Shown: positions 1 to 10,325, counted from the stretch's first letter. The stretch is 64,000 nt of DNA from Rhizobium sp. 18055 (GCF_902706285.1 NZ_CACSKD010000011.1:121462-185461), one strand, 5' to 3'. Numbers and translations: made by a program. The notes: generated by a model not told the origin, from the letters alone.

Positions 1-1334
1 GCGCGGCGAACGATGTTGATGCCAGCTTCCTGGTCGTCGTTCACACCCTTTGCGGTGATCTTCGTCGAAGAGCGGAGCAGAGCGATACCGCCGCCTGGGA
101 CGATACCTTCCTGAACAGCAGCGCGCGTCGCGTTGAGGGCGTCGTCGATGCGGTCCTTCTTTTCCTTGACTTCGATTTCCGTGGAGCCGCCAACGCGGAT
201 GACGGCAACGCCGCCAGCGAGCTTGGCAAGGCGTTCCTGCAGCTTTTCGCGGTCATAATCGGAAGAGGTTTCTTCGATCTGAGCCTTGATCTGTGCAACG
301 CGGCCTTCGATGTCGGACTTGGCGCCAGCGCCGTCGACGATCGTGGTGTTTTCCTTGGAGATCGAAACCTTCTTCGAACGGCCGAGCATTTCGAGAGTTA
401 CGGATTCGAGCTTGATGCCGAGGTCTTCGGAGATGACAGTACCGCCCGTGAGGATGGCGATGTCTTCGAGCATTGCCTTGCGGCGATCGCCGAAGCCAGG
501 AGCCTTGACGGCAGCAATCTTCAGGCCACCGCGCAGCTTGTTGACGACGAGCGTAGCAAGGGCTTCGCCTTCGACGTCTTCAGCGATGATGAGGAGCGGC
601 TTGCCGGTCTGAACGACGGCTTCCAGAACTGGCAGCATGGCCTGCAGGTTCGAGAGCTTCTTCTCGTGAAGGAGAATGTAAGCGTCTTCGAGGTCTGCAA
701 CCATCTTTTCAGGGTTGGTCACGAAGTATGGGCTGAGGTAGCCGCGGTCGAACTGCATGCCTTCGACGACTTCGAGTTCGGTTTCAGCGGTCTTGGCTTC
801 TTCGACGGTGATAACACCTTCGTTGCCGACCTTCTGCATGGCTTCAGCAATGTCGAGACCGACCTGCTTGTCGCCGTTTGCAGAGATCGTGCCGACCTGT
901 GCAACTTCTTCCGAAGTCGAGATCTTCTTGGCCTTGGCCTGGAGATCCTTGACGACGTCTGCAACTGCGAGGTCGATACCGCGCTTCAGGTCCATCGGGT
1001 TCATGCCGGCGGCTACGGCCTTGTTGCCTTCGCGAACGATCGCCTGGGCAAGAACGGTAGCAGTCGTGGTGCCGTCGCCGGCGATGTCGTTGGTCTTCGA
1101 AGCAACTTCGCGGACCATCTGGGCGCCCATGTTTTCGAACTTGTCTTCAAGTTCGATTTCCTTGGCGACCGAAACACCGTCCTTGGTGATGCGCGGAGCG
1201 CCGAAGGACTTGTCGATGATGACGTTACGGCCCTTGGGACCGAGCGTTACCTTCACTGCATCAGCGAGAATGTCGACGCCGCGCAGCATCTTTTCGCGCG
1301 CGGTGCGGCCAAACTTGATTTCTTTAGCTGCCAT
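1..1334 (-). CDS. groEL: 60 kDa chaperonin GroEL, N-terminal part (runs off the left edge)
   Basis: Large subunit of the GroEL/GroES cytosolic folding machine, an ATP-dependent double-ring chaperonin. Translating the minus strand from the ATG at 1334 gives a start MAAKEIKFG, followed by the conserved KVTLGPKGRNV and GDGTTTATVL stretches that line the ATP site. About 444 residues of the usual 540-550 are present; the C-terminus lies outside the window. It follows groES after a 71-bp gap and shares its CIRCE-controlled promoter, so the two form the usual groESL operon. The frame is open throughout the visible part. Confidence 0.97.
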   Translation of the reverse strand, partial: MAAKEIKFGRTAREKMLRGVDILADAVKVTLGPKGRNVIIDKSFGAPRITKDGVSVAKEIELEDKFENMGAQMVREVASKTNDIAGDGTTTATVLAQAIVREGNKAVAAGMNPMDLKRGIDLAVADVVKDLQAKAKKISTSEEVAQVGTISANGDKQVGLDIAEAMQKVGNEGVITVEEAKTAETELEVVEGMQFDRGYLSPYFVTNPEKMVADLEDAYILLHEKKLSNLQAMLPVLEAVVQTGKPLLIIAEDVEGEALATLVVNKLRGGLKIAAVKAPGFGDRRKAMLEDIAILTGGTVISEDLGIKLESVTLEMLGRSKKVSISKENTTIVDGAGAKSDIEGRVAQIKAQIEETSSDYDREKLQERLAKLAGGVAVIRVGGSTEIEVKEKKDRIDDALNATRAAVQEGIVPGGGIALLRSSTKITAKGVNDDQEAGINIVRR

Positions 1335-1405
1335 GATTGTAGCTCCTAAATTCGGGTGTCCGGGGTTGAGCCCGGTCGGCTATGTCGGAAAGGGAACCCG
1401 GCTGA

Positions 1406-1702
1406 TTAGCCGATGATACCCATGATGTCGGCTTCCTTCATGATCAGAAGGTCTTCGCCGTCGATCTTGACTTCGGTGCCGGACCACTTGCCGAACAGAA
1501 CGCGGTCGCCAGCCTTGACGTCGAGAGCGACGATCTTGCCGGAATCATCGCGAGCGCCGGAGCCGACGGCGACGATTTCGCCTTCCTGCGGCTTTTCCTT
1601 GGCGGTATCGGGAATGATGATGCCGCCCTTGGTCTTGGCTTCGGATTCAACGCGGCGAACAACGACGCGGTCGTGAAGGGGGCGGAAGTTGGTGCTTGCC
1701 AT
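1406..1702 (-). CDS. groES: 10 kDa co-chaperonin GroES
   Basis: Heptameric lid of the GroEL folding chamber, cytosolic. The 98-residue product has full family length, with the N-terminal FRPLHDRVVVRR motif, the mobile loop around EAKTKGGIIIPD and the C-terminal EDLLIMKEADIMGI. It is the first gene of the groESL operon and starts 58 bp downstream of a CIRCE operator, so repression by HrcA is expected. Alphaproteobacteria often carry several groESL copies; this one is of the CIRCE-regulated class. Confidence 0.97.
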   Translation of the reverse strand: MASTNFRPLHDRVVVRRVESEAKTKGGIIIPDTAKEKPQEGEIVAVGSGARDDSGKIVALDVKAGDRVLFGKWSGTEVKIDGEDLLIMKEADIMGIIG

Positions 1703-1760
1703 TGTCTAATCCCTCGATCGAATGACACTTGCGAGCCAGGGAGGCCCGCACGGATGGATG

Positions 1761-1787
1761 TTAGCACTCGTCTGTGATGAGTGCTAG
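1761..1787 (-). promoter_or_regulatory. CIRCE operator (HrcA binding site) of groESL
   Basis: Inverted repeat TTAGCACTC, nine-base spacer, GAGTGCTAG, which matches the CIRCE consensus TTAGCACTC-N9-GAGTGCTAA except for the last base. It lies between the -10 box (1796-1801) and the groES start at 1702. It is therefore in the transcribed leader or at the transcription start, as is usual for HrcA repression. Confidence 0.95.
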
Positions 1788-1795
1788 CGGCCTGC

Positions 1796-1824
1796 ATTTA
1801 GGAGCGGCCCATCGGGGAGTCAAG
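1796..1824 (-). promoter_or_regulatory. Predicted groESL promoter
   Basis: Read on the minus strand: CTTGAC (1824-1819), a 17-base spacer and CTAAAT (1801-1796). This fits a rhizobial housekeeping promoter; the CTTGA core is also compatible with an RpoH promoter. The expected start site falls at the edge of the CIRCE element. Confidence 0.6.
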
Positions 1825-2191
1825 GAAAACGTCGGAATTTTCTTTGCGCATTTCTATATCCGCTTGATGGCAAAGTTGTGAACCCAAGGCGCTGCCGCCG
1901 GGCCGCTGAAATGCCTGTGATGGTTAATGCCATGGCCGCCAGCGGTTCTGAGGTCAGGGCCGTCTCGCACCGCGATCCATGGGCTTGCTCTTTCATCGGC
2001 AGCGACCGCCGCCGCCTCACCGCATCCTGTCATCGCCCCGTGTCATAAACCTGCGAAACGAGCGGAGGGCAGGGGCGCGGCCAGGCCGGTGGATAGCTCT
2101 TCATCCGGCCGGGATTGTTCCGCTCCGATGCCGGTGATATCGAGCAGATCAAGGTGGCTCGTGAAGAGTGGGCGGGGGCGACTGAGGGGAT
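1825..2191. other. Intergenic region groESL-chrA, no gene seen
   Basis: About 370 bp between the divergent groESL promoter and chrA. ORFs here are short, lack good ribosome sites and do not resemble known families. A GAGGGG ribosome site just before the chrA ATG (2192) is the only clear signal. Confidence 0.5.
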
Positions 2192-3607
<1,416 letters not shown>

Positions 3608-3724
3608 CGCCGTCCCGGACCCCGGAGTCACAAGAATTTCACGCCCCAGCATCGCAAAATTCCTTGCCATCGCTGCATGGCTTTGCGATGTCAGCCGTCA
3701 CCGGACATGAATTAGGATATCGGA

Positions 3725-4573
3725 ATGGCGCAGCGCATCGACAGTTTTGCAGAGATCACCAGCCAGTACGACGCGGTGTTCTGCGATGTGTGGGGCGTGC
3801 TCCACAATGGCGTCTCGCCCTTTCCGAAGGCAGCTGCGGCACTGGAAGCCGCCCGCAACGCCGGCCTTACCGTCGTCCTCATCACCAATTCGCCGCGCAT
3901 CGCCCCGCTGGTGGTCGACCAGCTCCGCCAGATCGGCATCCAGGACGAGGCCTATGACCGCATCGTCACCTCTGGCGATGTCACCCGCGGCCTGATCGCC
4001 GAAGGCCCGAAGAAGGTCTTCCTGCTCGGCCCGGATCGCGACGTGGCGATCATCGAAGGCATCGGCGTCGAGCGCGTCGAAGCCGATGATGCCGATTGTG
4101 TCGTCTGCACCGGCTTCTTCGATGACGAGAAGGACACGCCCGAAGACTACACCGACATGCTGAAGGCCTTCCAGGCCCGCGCCGTGCCGCTGATCTGCGC
4201 CAACCCGGACCTGATCGTCGAGCGCGGCCACCGGATGATCCCCTGTGCCGGCGCCATGGCCGCCTATTACCAGCAGCTCGGCGGCCAGACCCGCATTGCC
4301 GGCAAGCCGCACAAGCCGATCTACGATGCGGTTGTCTCCGTTGCCCGCGAAGTCCGCGGCGAGTTCCCGAACAGCCGCATCCTGGCGATCGGCGACGGGA
4401 TGCCGACCGACGTGCGCGGCGCGCTCGATTACGGCCTCGATCTGCTCTATATCAGCGGCGGTATCCATGCGGCCGAATACACCATCAACGGCGAAACCGA
4501 CGAGGCGATCCTCACCGCCTATCTCGAGCGCGAGAAGGCCACGCCGAAGTGGTGGATGCCCCGTCTTGCTTAA
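3725..4573 (+). CDS. HAD superfamily class IIA hydrolase
   Basis: Cytosolic haloacid dehalogenase-fold phosphatase of subclass IIA (NagD/pyridoxal phosphatase-like), 282 residues. Motif I is FCDVWGVLHNG near residue 20, where the second catalytic Asp of the usual DxD is replaced by Trp, as in the rhizobial branch of this family. Motif II is LITNSP near residue 59 and motif IV is AIGDGMPTDVRGA near residue 220. The substrate is not known; sugar phosphates or nucleotides are typical for the class. It ends 82 bp before ribF on the same strand, so cotranscription is possible. Confidence 0.85.
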   Translation: MAQRIDSFAEITSQYDAVFCDVWGVLHNGVSPFPKAAAALEAARNAGLTVVLITNSPRIAPLVVDQLRQIGIQDEAYDRIVTSGDVTRGLIAEGPKKVFLLGPDRDVAIIEGIGVERVEADDADCVVCTGFFDDEKDTPEDYTDMLKAFQARAVPLICANPDLIVERGHRMIPCAGAMAAYYQQLGGQTRIAGKPHKPIYDAVVSVAREVRGEFPNSRILAIGDGMPTDVRGALDYGLDLLYISGGIHAAEYTINGETDEAILTAYLEREKATPKWWMPRLA

Positions 4574-4655
4574 GATCTCTGGCCTGAGACATCTGCCCCG
4601 AGACGCCGTTTCAAGCATCCTTGCGTAAGCCTGCACCATCAGTAAAGTCTGCCCG

Positions 4656-5642
4656 ATGACCGTTTTTCACCGCAACGAAACCCGCGAGCCCTTGCCCGAC
4701 CACCTCCGTGGCGGCGTGATTGCCATCGGCAATTTCGACGGCGTGCACCGTGGTCATCAGTCGGTGCTGGAGCGGGCGCTGGAGATTGCCGCGGAACGCG
4801 GCGTCCCGGCCCTGGTGCTGACCTTCGAGCCGCATCCCCGCACCGTCTTCGGCCCGCAGAACCCGGTCTTCCGCCTGACACCGGCACCGCTGCGGGCGCG
4901 CATCCTCGAAGCCATGGGCTTTGGCGCGGTCATCGAATATCCGTTCGATCGCGAATTCTCGCAGCGCTCGGCCGACGATTTCATCCATTCGATCCTCAAG
5001 GATTGGCTCGGTGCCTCTGAAGTCGTCACCGGCTTTGATTTCCACTTCGGCCGTGGACGCGAAGGCGGACCAGCCTTCCTGATGGACGCCGGCCAGAAAT
5101 ACGGCTTCGGCGTCACCCTGATCGATGCCTTCCGTGACGAGAATTCCGATGTCGTCTCCTCCAGCCGCATCCGCGGCCTGTTGAAGGAGGGCGAGGTGAT
5201 CGAGGCTGCCGGCCTGCTCGGCTACCACTACACGGTTGAATCCGAAGTGATCGGTGGCGAAAAGCTCGGCCGCGAACTGGGCTTCCCCACCGCCAACATG
5301 CGGCTTCCCGCCGAAGTCGAACTCAAGCCCGGCATTTACGCCGTCCGCTTCCGCTTCGACGACGGCACGCTGCACGATGCGGTGGCGAGCTATGGCCGCC
5401 GCCCGACGGTGACCGACAACGGCGCCCCGCTGCTCGAAACCTTCGTCTTCGATTTCAGCGGCGATCTCTACGGCCGGATCTGCGCCGTCTCCTTCTTCGC
5501 CTATCTGCGCCCGGAACTGAAGTTCGACGGCCTCGAACCGCTGGTCGAGCAGATGAACCGCGACAAGGACGAGGCGAGGGCGCTTCTTTCCGGCGTCCAG
5601 CCGATCAGCCCGCTGGATCGCAAGCTCTGCGGCTTCGAATAG
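4656..5642 (+). CDS. ribF: Bifunctional riboflavin kinase / FAD synthetase
   Basis: Makes FMN from riboflavin and then FAD from FMN and ATP, in the cytosol. The N-terminal nucleotidyltransferase domain (about residues 1-180) shows AIGNFDGVHRGHQ and the SSSRIR segment. The C-terminal kinase domain (about 185-310) shows GRELGFPTANM and KPGIYAV. The length of 328 fits the family. The start at 4656 gives MTVFHRNETREPL, typical of rhizobial homologues. It lies downstream of the HAD gene; ileS follows about 770 bp on, after an oppositely oriented toxin-antitoxin pair. Confidence 0.95.
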   Translation: MTVFHRNETREPLPDHLRGGVIAIGNFDGVHRGHQSVLERALEIAAERGVPALVLTFEPHPRTVFGPQNPVFRLTPAPLRARILEAMGFGAVIEYPFDREFSQRSADDFIHSILKDWLGASEVVTGFDFHFGRGREGGPAFLMDAGQKYGFGVTLIDAFRDENSDVVSSSRIRGLLKEGEVIEAAGLLGYHYTVESEVIGGEKLGRELGFPTANMRLPAEVELKPGIYAVRFRFDDGTLHDAVASYGRRPTVTDNGAPLLETFVFDFSGDLYGRICAVSFFAYLRPELKFDGLEPLVEQMNRDKDEARALLSGVQPISPLDRKLCGFE

Positions 5643-5658
5643 CGGCCGATCAGCGCTC

Positions 5659-5856
5659 TCAAAGTTTGCCCGTGTATCCAGCGTCCTTCAGGATCGCGTT
5701 TGCCGTATGACGGCTTTGAAGATTGCGCGGGACGAGAAGCATCTTCTTGGTTGCCGGAGACTGCCATTTCTCATGCGATCCCTTGGCGTTCTTCAGATAG
5801 ACGTAGCCAAGCGCTGAAATGATCTCGCACACAATCTTGTAATAGCCCTCGGCCAT
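5659..5856 (-). CDS. hicA: HicA-type mRNA interferase toxin
   Basis: Small basic protein of 65 residues with the HicA double-stranded-RNA-binding-like fold. The conserved glycine-serine-histidine catalytic segment is visible as KGSHEKW near residue 26, followed by the LLVPRN strand and the typical ending TANAILKDAGYT. HicA toxins cleave mRNA when not bound by their antitoxin. The ATG follows directly on the stop codon of the upstream antitoxin gene (TAA then ATG), so the two are translationally coupled. Toxin activity is inferred from the motif. Confidence 0.85.
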   Translation of the reverse strand: MAEGYYKIVCEIISALGYVYLKNAKGSHEKWQSPATKKMLLVPRNLQSRHTANAILKDAGYTGKL

Positions 5857-6111
5857 TTATGCCACTGCGACCTGAGGAGCGGGACGCTGCCAGAGTATCG
5901 CCGGAATTAGGTCTTTCAGGGGGGTGCGAGCGAGATCGGACGGGGCGATGTGATTGGCGATGATCAGCTCGATGGCGCTGTCGAAGATGATGTCTTCGAA
6001 CTCGTCGATATCGGCCGTCTCGATATGCAGCCCTTCGATATCGCTCTCGGAGTAGAAGACTTCGGCCTCCTTGTCCCAGATTGCCTTGATGAAAAAGGTG
6101 CGTTTCACCAT
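5857..6111 (-). CDS. HicB-like antitoxin, DUF1902 family
   Basis: An 84-residue acidic protein whose first half (VKRTFFIKAIWDKEAEVFYSES) is the DUF1902 fold, a degraded RNase H-like HicB domain. The C-terminus ends in APQVAVA. I chose the ATG at 6111 because AGAGG lies about nine bases upstream; an ATG-less upstream extension of the frame has no support. The antitoxin-first order (hicB then hicA) and direct abutment to the toxin gene support the pairing. No DNA-binding domain is obvious, so any autoregulation would need the toxin or another factor. Confidence 0.8.
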   Translation of the reverse strand: MVKRTFFIKAIWDKEAEVFYSESDIEGLHIETADIDEFEDIIFDSAIELIIANHIAPSDLARTPLKDLIPAILWQRPAPQVAVA

Positions 6112-6411
6112 CGAATGAGCCTCTGTTTTATGATGACCCCAATATAGAGCTTCCGCGGTGACAGACAACGTCGGTGGAGGGCATGGCAATGTCAACTCTC
6201 CTCTTTCTTTCCGCCGGAAAAACGCCTATGAACCGGCGCGATGAACATAGTCCGGCTGGCGATCACGATACGAATTATCGGCCCGGCCTTCCGCGCGCGC
6301 TAAGCGGCCGGAAGGTCCGGGTTTTTGGCGCTTGACCCAGAGCGCCTCCGTCACCACGCATTTTTCAAGCCCGTTGCGCCCATTCCGCGGCGCCAGAAAC
6401 GATTGCTAGAC
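6112..6411. other. Intergenic region upstream of ileS with a small hairpin
   Basis: Holds the hicB promoter region and the ileS leader. At 6308-6320 CCGGA-AGG-TCCGG forms a 5-bp hairpin followed by GTTTTT (6321-6326). This could be a weak terminator or attenuator about 85 bases before the ileS start. Nothing else is clear. Confidence 0.35.
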
Positions 6412-9354
6412 ATGACCGACACAGCCGAAAAGATCGACTATTCCAAGACCCTCTATCTGCCGGAAACCGATTTCCCGATGCGCGCGGGCCTGCCGCAGAA
6501 GGAGCCGGAAACCGTTGCCCGCTGGCAGCAGATGGGCCTCTACAAGAAACTCCGCGCGTCGGCCGCCGGCCGCGAAAAGTTCGTGCTGCACGATGGCCCT
6601 CCCTATGCCAACGGCAACATCCACATCGGCCACGCGCTGAACAAGATCCTGAAAGACGTCATCAACCGCTCGTTCCAGATGCGTGGCTTCGATGCCAACT
6701 ACGTCCCCGGCTGGGATTGCCACGGCCTTCCGATCGAGTGGAAGATCGAGGAAAAATACCGCGAGAAGGGCAAGAACAAGGACGAGGTTCCGGTCAACGA
6801 ATTCCGCCAGGAATGCCGTGATTTCGCCGCCGGCTGGATCAAGATCCAGGCCGAGGAGTTCAAGCGTCTCGGCATCGAGGGTGACTTCGACAATCCCTAC
6901 ACGACGATGGCCTTCCACGCCGAAAGCCGCATCGCCGGCGAACTGCTGAAGATCGCCAAGACAGGCCAGCTGTACCGCGGCTCCAAGCCGATCATGTGGT
7001 CGGTGGTCGAGCGCACGGCGCTCGCCGAAGCCGAAGTCGAATACCACGACATCGAGAGCGACATGATCTGGGTGAAGTTCCCGGTTCGTCACATCGATCC
7101 CAAATACCAGTGGCAAAACGAGATTGGTACCGCGGAACAACATACTGCCGCGAAGGATTCTCCGCTTATGGAAGCGTCGGTCGTTATCTGGACCACGACG
7201 CCTTGGACCATCCCGGGAAACCGGGCCATCGCTTATTCTTCGCGCGTCGCCTACGGCCTCTACGAAGTGACCGAAGCTGTAAACGACTTTGGGCCACGTC
7301 CCGGCGAAAAACTGATCTTTGCTGATAAGTTGGCTGAAGACTGCGCCGCGAAGGCGAAGCTGACATTCAAGCGCTTGGCTAGCCTGACTCCTGAGGGTCT
7401 GGCTGCCATCACCTGCGCCCACCCCTTCAAGGGCTTCGGCGGCGGCTACGAATTCGACGTCCCGCTGCTCGATGGCGACCACGTCACCGATGACGCCGGC
7501 ACCGGCTTCGTGCACACCGCGCCCAGCCACGGCCGCGAAGACTTTGATGCCTGGACGGCCAGTGCCCGCCAGCTCGAGGCCCGCGGCATCTCGACGAAAA
7601 TCCCGTTCACTGTTGACGATGCCGGCTTCTACACGGCGGATGCACCCGGCCTCGAGGGCGGTCGCGTCATCGACGACAACGGCAAGAAGGGCGATGCCAA
7701 CGATCGCGTCATCAAGGAACTCATCGCCCGCAACGCGCTGTTCGCCCGCGGCCGGCTAAAACATTCCTATCCGCATTCCTGGCGCTCGAAGAAGCCGGTG
7801 ATCTTCCGCAACACGCCGCAGTGGTTCGTCTACATGGACAAGAACCTCGCCGACGGCACGACGCTGCGTTCGCGCGCGCTGAACGCTATCGACGACACCC
7901 GCTTCGTGCCGGCAGCCGGCCAGAACCGCCTGCGCGCCATGATCGAAGGCCGCCCGGACTGGGTGCTTTCCCGTCAGCGCGCCTGGGGCGTGCCGATCTG
8001 CGTCTTCGTCGATGAAGCCGGCGAGATCCTGCAGGACGAGGAGGTCAACGCCCGCATCCTCGCATCCTTCGAGAAGGAAGGCGCCGACGCCTGGTTTGCC
8101 GAAGGGGCCCGCGAGCGTTTCCTCGGCAAGAAGTCGAACGAGCCGTGGAAGCAGGTGATGGACATCCTCGACGTCTGGTTCGACAGTGGCTCCACCCACA
8201 CCTTCACGCTCGAAGACCGCCCCGACCTGAAATGGCCGGCCGATCTCTATCTCGAAGGCTCCGACCAGCATCGCGGCTGGTTCCACTCGTCGCTGCTGGA
8301 ATCAGCTGCCACCCGCGGCCGCGCGCCTTACAACGCCGTCCTCACCCATGGCTTCACCATGGACGAGAAGGGCGAGAAGATGTCGAAGTCGAAGGGCAAC
8401 GTCACCTCTCCGCAGGAAATCATGAAGGATGCCGGCGCCGACATCCTGCGCCTCTGGGTCATGACGTCTGACTATGCAGACGACCTGCGCGTCGGCAAGA
8501 CCATCATCCAGACCAATGTCGATGCCTACCGCAAGCTGCGCAACACCATCCGCTGGATGCTCGGCACGCTGGCCCACGACAAGGGCGAGACCTTCGAACT
8601 CAAGGCCATGCCGGAGCTGGAGCAACTGATGCTCCACCGCCTGGCCGAGCTCGACCAGCTGGTGCGCGAAAGCTACGACGCCTTCGACTTCAAGAAGATC
8701 GCCCGCGCGCTGATCGATTTCGCCAATGTCGAGCTCTCGGCCTTCTACTTCGACGTCCGCAAGGATGCGCTCTATTGCGACGCGCCGTCGAGCCCGCGCC
8801 GCCGTGCCTCGCTGCATGTCATCCGCACGATCTTCGATTGCATGGTGACGTGGCTGGCGCCGATGCTGCCCTTCACGACAGAAGAGGCATGGCTGTCGCG
8901 CAACCCTGACGCCGTCTCCGTCCACCTCCAACAGTTCCCGACCATTCCGGCGGACTGGAAGAACGAGGCGCTGGCCGAGAAGTGGAAGAAGATCCGCGCA
9001 GTGCGCACCGTCGTCACCGGCGCACTGGAGATCGAGCGCAAGGACAAGCGCATCGGCTCCTCGCTCGAAGCAGCCCCTGTCGTCCATGTCGCCGATCCGG
9101 AGCTGATGAAGGCGCTCGATGGTCAGGACTTCGAAGAGATCTGCATCACCTCCGGCATCGTCATCGATGGTTCCGAAGGCCCGGCAGACGCCTTCCGCCT
9201 GTCCGAGGTGCCGCTGGTCTCGGTCGAGCCGAAGCTTGCCGAGGGGACGAAATGCGCCCGCTCGTGGCGGATCACCACCGATGTCGGCTCCGATGCCGAC
9301 TATCCCGACGTCTCTGCCCGCGACGCGGCAGCGCTTCGCGAACTTGCGGTGTAA
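6412..9354 (+). CDS. ileS: Isoleucyl-tRNA synthetase
   Basis: Class I aminoacyl-tRNA synthetase that charges tRNA-Ile and edits mischarged valine. The 980-residue product has PPYANGNIHIGH (HIGH at about 71-74), a CP1 editing domain, WFDSGSTH, and KMSKS at about 656-660, followed by an anticodon-binding helical domain. I chose the ATG at 6412 (MTDTAEKIDYSKTLYLPETD), which gives the usual N-terminus; an in-frame upstream start at 6325 adds 29 unconserved residues. Codon usage is abnormal between about 7085 and 7410 (inside the editing domain) relative to the rest of the gene; see findings. Confidence 0.97.
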   Translation: MTDTAEKIDYSKTLYLPETDFPMRAGLPQKEPETVARWQQMGLYKKLRASAAGREKFVLHDGPPYANGNIHIGHALNKILKDVINRSFQMRGFDANYVPGWDCHGLPIEWKIEEKYREKGKNKDEVPVNEFRQECRDFAAGWIKIQAEEFKRLGIEGDFDNPYTTMAFHAESRIAGELLKIAKTGQLYRGSKPIMWSVVERTALAEAEVEYHDIESDMIWVKFPVRHIDPKYQWQNEIGTAEQHTAAKDSPLMEASVVIWTTTPWTIPGNRAIAYSSRVAYGLYEVTEAVNDFGPRPGEKLIFADKLAEDCAAKAKLTFKRLASLTPEGLAAITCAHPFKGFGGGYEFDVPLLDGDHVTDDAGTGFVHTAPSHGREDFDAWTASARQLEARGISTKIPFTVDDAGFYTADAPGLEGGRVIDDNGKKGDANDRVIKELIARNALFARGRLKHSYPHSWRSKKPVIFRNTPQWFVYMDKNLADGTTLRSRALNAIDDTRFVPAAGQNRLRAMIEGRPDWVLSRQRAWGVPICVFVDEAGEILQDEEVNARILASFEKEGADAWFAEGARERFLGKKSNEPWKQVMDILDVWFDSGSTHTFTLEDRPDLKWPADLYLEGSDQHRGWFHSSLLESAATRGRAPYNAVLTHGFTMDEKGEKMSKSKGNVTSPQEIMKDAGADILRLWVMTSDYADDLRVGKTIIQTNVDAYRKLRNTIRWMLGTLAHDKGETFELKAMPELEQLMLHRLAELDQLVRESYDAFDFKKIARALIDFANVELSAFYFDVRKDALYCDAPSSPRRRASLHVIRTIFDCMVTWLAPMLPFTTEEAWLSRNPDAVSVHLQQFPTIPADWKNEALAEKWKKIRAVRTVVTGALEIERKDKRIGSSLEAAPVVHVADPELMKALDGQDFEEICITSGIVIDGSEGPADAFRLSEVPLVSVEPKLAEGTKCARSWRITTDVGSDADYPDVSARDAAALRELAV

Positions 9355-9497
9355 AATCGAAGAAAATTACTGGGTGAATTGCGCATTGGCGGTTCATCCG
9401 GTAAAAGCTGCCTGAAAATGGCCGGATTTTTCCGTCAGGGGGACGAGTGTCCGGTTTTTAAGCGTTTGAATGCACCGGCATGGCTGGAAGGGTTTTC

Positions 9498-10130
9498 ATG
9501 TTATCGAAGCGTTGGTTCCGTTTGGGCGCCTGCCTGACTGTCGCAATGGCAGGCAGCGCGATGATCACGAGCTGCAGCAGCGGCCCTCGCTATGGCACGG
9601 ACAAGACGGCCTTTCAGCAGCTGACCGATGACCTCGGTCAATCGACCTCGCTGACCGGCGCAGAGCCGAAGAACAAGGGCGTCAAGTACAACCCGCGTGG
9701 AAGCCTGGTCGTCCCCGCCACGGCGCAGGCCAAGGAAACGCTGGTCGAGCCGCAGCAGTCGATCGCCAGCAAGGACAATCCGCAGTGGATCGAATCCCCT
9801 GAGGAAACCCGTCAGCGCCTGGTCAAGGAAGCCGACGACAACAGCGACAAGTCGAACTACCAGTCGCCGCTGGCAAACAACCAGATCGAAGGCGGCCGCC
9901 GCACCACGGAAGAGCAGACCAAGGCTTACCGTGAAGCCCGCGCCATCCAGAAGGGTGCCAACATCGATCAGCGCCGCTCGATTTCCGATCCGCCGGCAGA
10001 ATTCCGCCAGGTCGACGATCCGTCGAAGCTCGATGATCTCGGCGAGCCCGAGCTGAAGAAGATGAAGAAGAAAAAGAAGGAAGCCGCCGTCGCCGGCTCC
10101 GGCAAGCAGTGGTGGAACCTGCTGCAGTAA
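9498..10130 (+). CDS. Conserved lipoprotein downstream of ileS
   Basis: A 210-residue predicted lipoprotein. It has a basic start MLSKRWFRLG, a hydrophobic core and a lipobox-like MITSCSS with the acylated Cys near residue 26. The mature part is polar and low in hydrophobics (Gln, Lys, Asp rich), and it ends in a lysine run (KKMKKKKKE) before SGKQWWNLLQ. I chose the ATG at 9498 because GGAAGGG sits a few bases upstream; the ATG at 9480 lacks this. A stem-loop with a short T-run (9396-9430) separates it from ileS. I do not recognise a functional domain. The outer membrane or periplasmic face is the likely location. Confidence 0.75.
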   Translation: MLSKRWFRLGACLTVAMAGSAMITSCSSGPRYGTDKTAFQQLTDDLGQSTSLTGAEPKNKGVKYNPRGSLVVPATAQAKETLVEPQQSIASKDNPQWIESPEETRQRLVKEADDNSDKSNYQSPLANNQIEGGRRTTEEQTKAYREARAIQKGANIDQRRSISDPPAEFRQVDDPSKLDDLGEPELKKMKKKKKEAAVAGSGKQWWNLLQ

Positions 10131-10168
10131 GGCTGCATTTCAGACCTTAGACGCTTCGGCAGGTAGCA

Positions 10169-10305
10169 CCCCCTTTGTCCTGCCGGACATCTCCCCCATA
10201 AGGGGGAGATCGACTCGCTTTGCGCCAGACGCTGAGAGTGGAGCAAGCGCGTCCGCCCAGCCAATCTCCCCACCTGTGGGGGAGATGCCCGGCAGGGAAG
10301 AGGGG
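10169..10305. repeat. Rhizobial-type palindromic intergenic repeat
   Basis: The outer arms 10169-10196 (starting CCCCTTTGTCCTGCCGGACA) and 10278-10305 are inverted repeats of about 28 bp with a few mismatches. Each arm also folds locally around ATCTCCCCC and GGGGGAGAT. The design matches the abundant intergenic mosaic elements of Rhizobium/Sinorhizobium chromosomes. It lies between the convergent lipoprotein and tadA genes and may act as a bidirectional terminator. The family name cannot be fixed by eye. Confidence 0.75.
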
Positions 10306-10325
10306 CTACCTCACGGCAAAGCACC

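Noticed and set aside
6406..7530. Open frame of 374 codons antisense to ileS
   Set aside because: Shadow of a verified synthetase gene; no motif or ribosome site.
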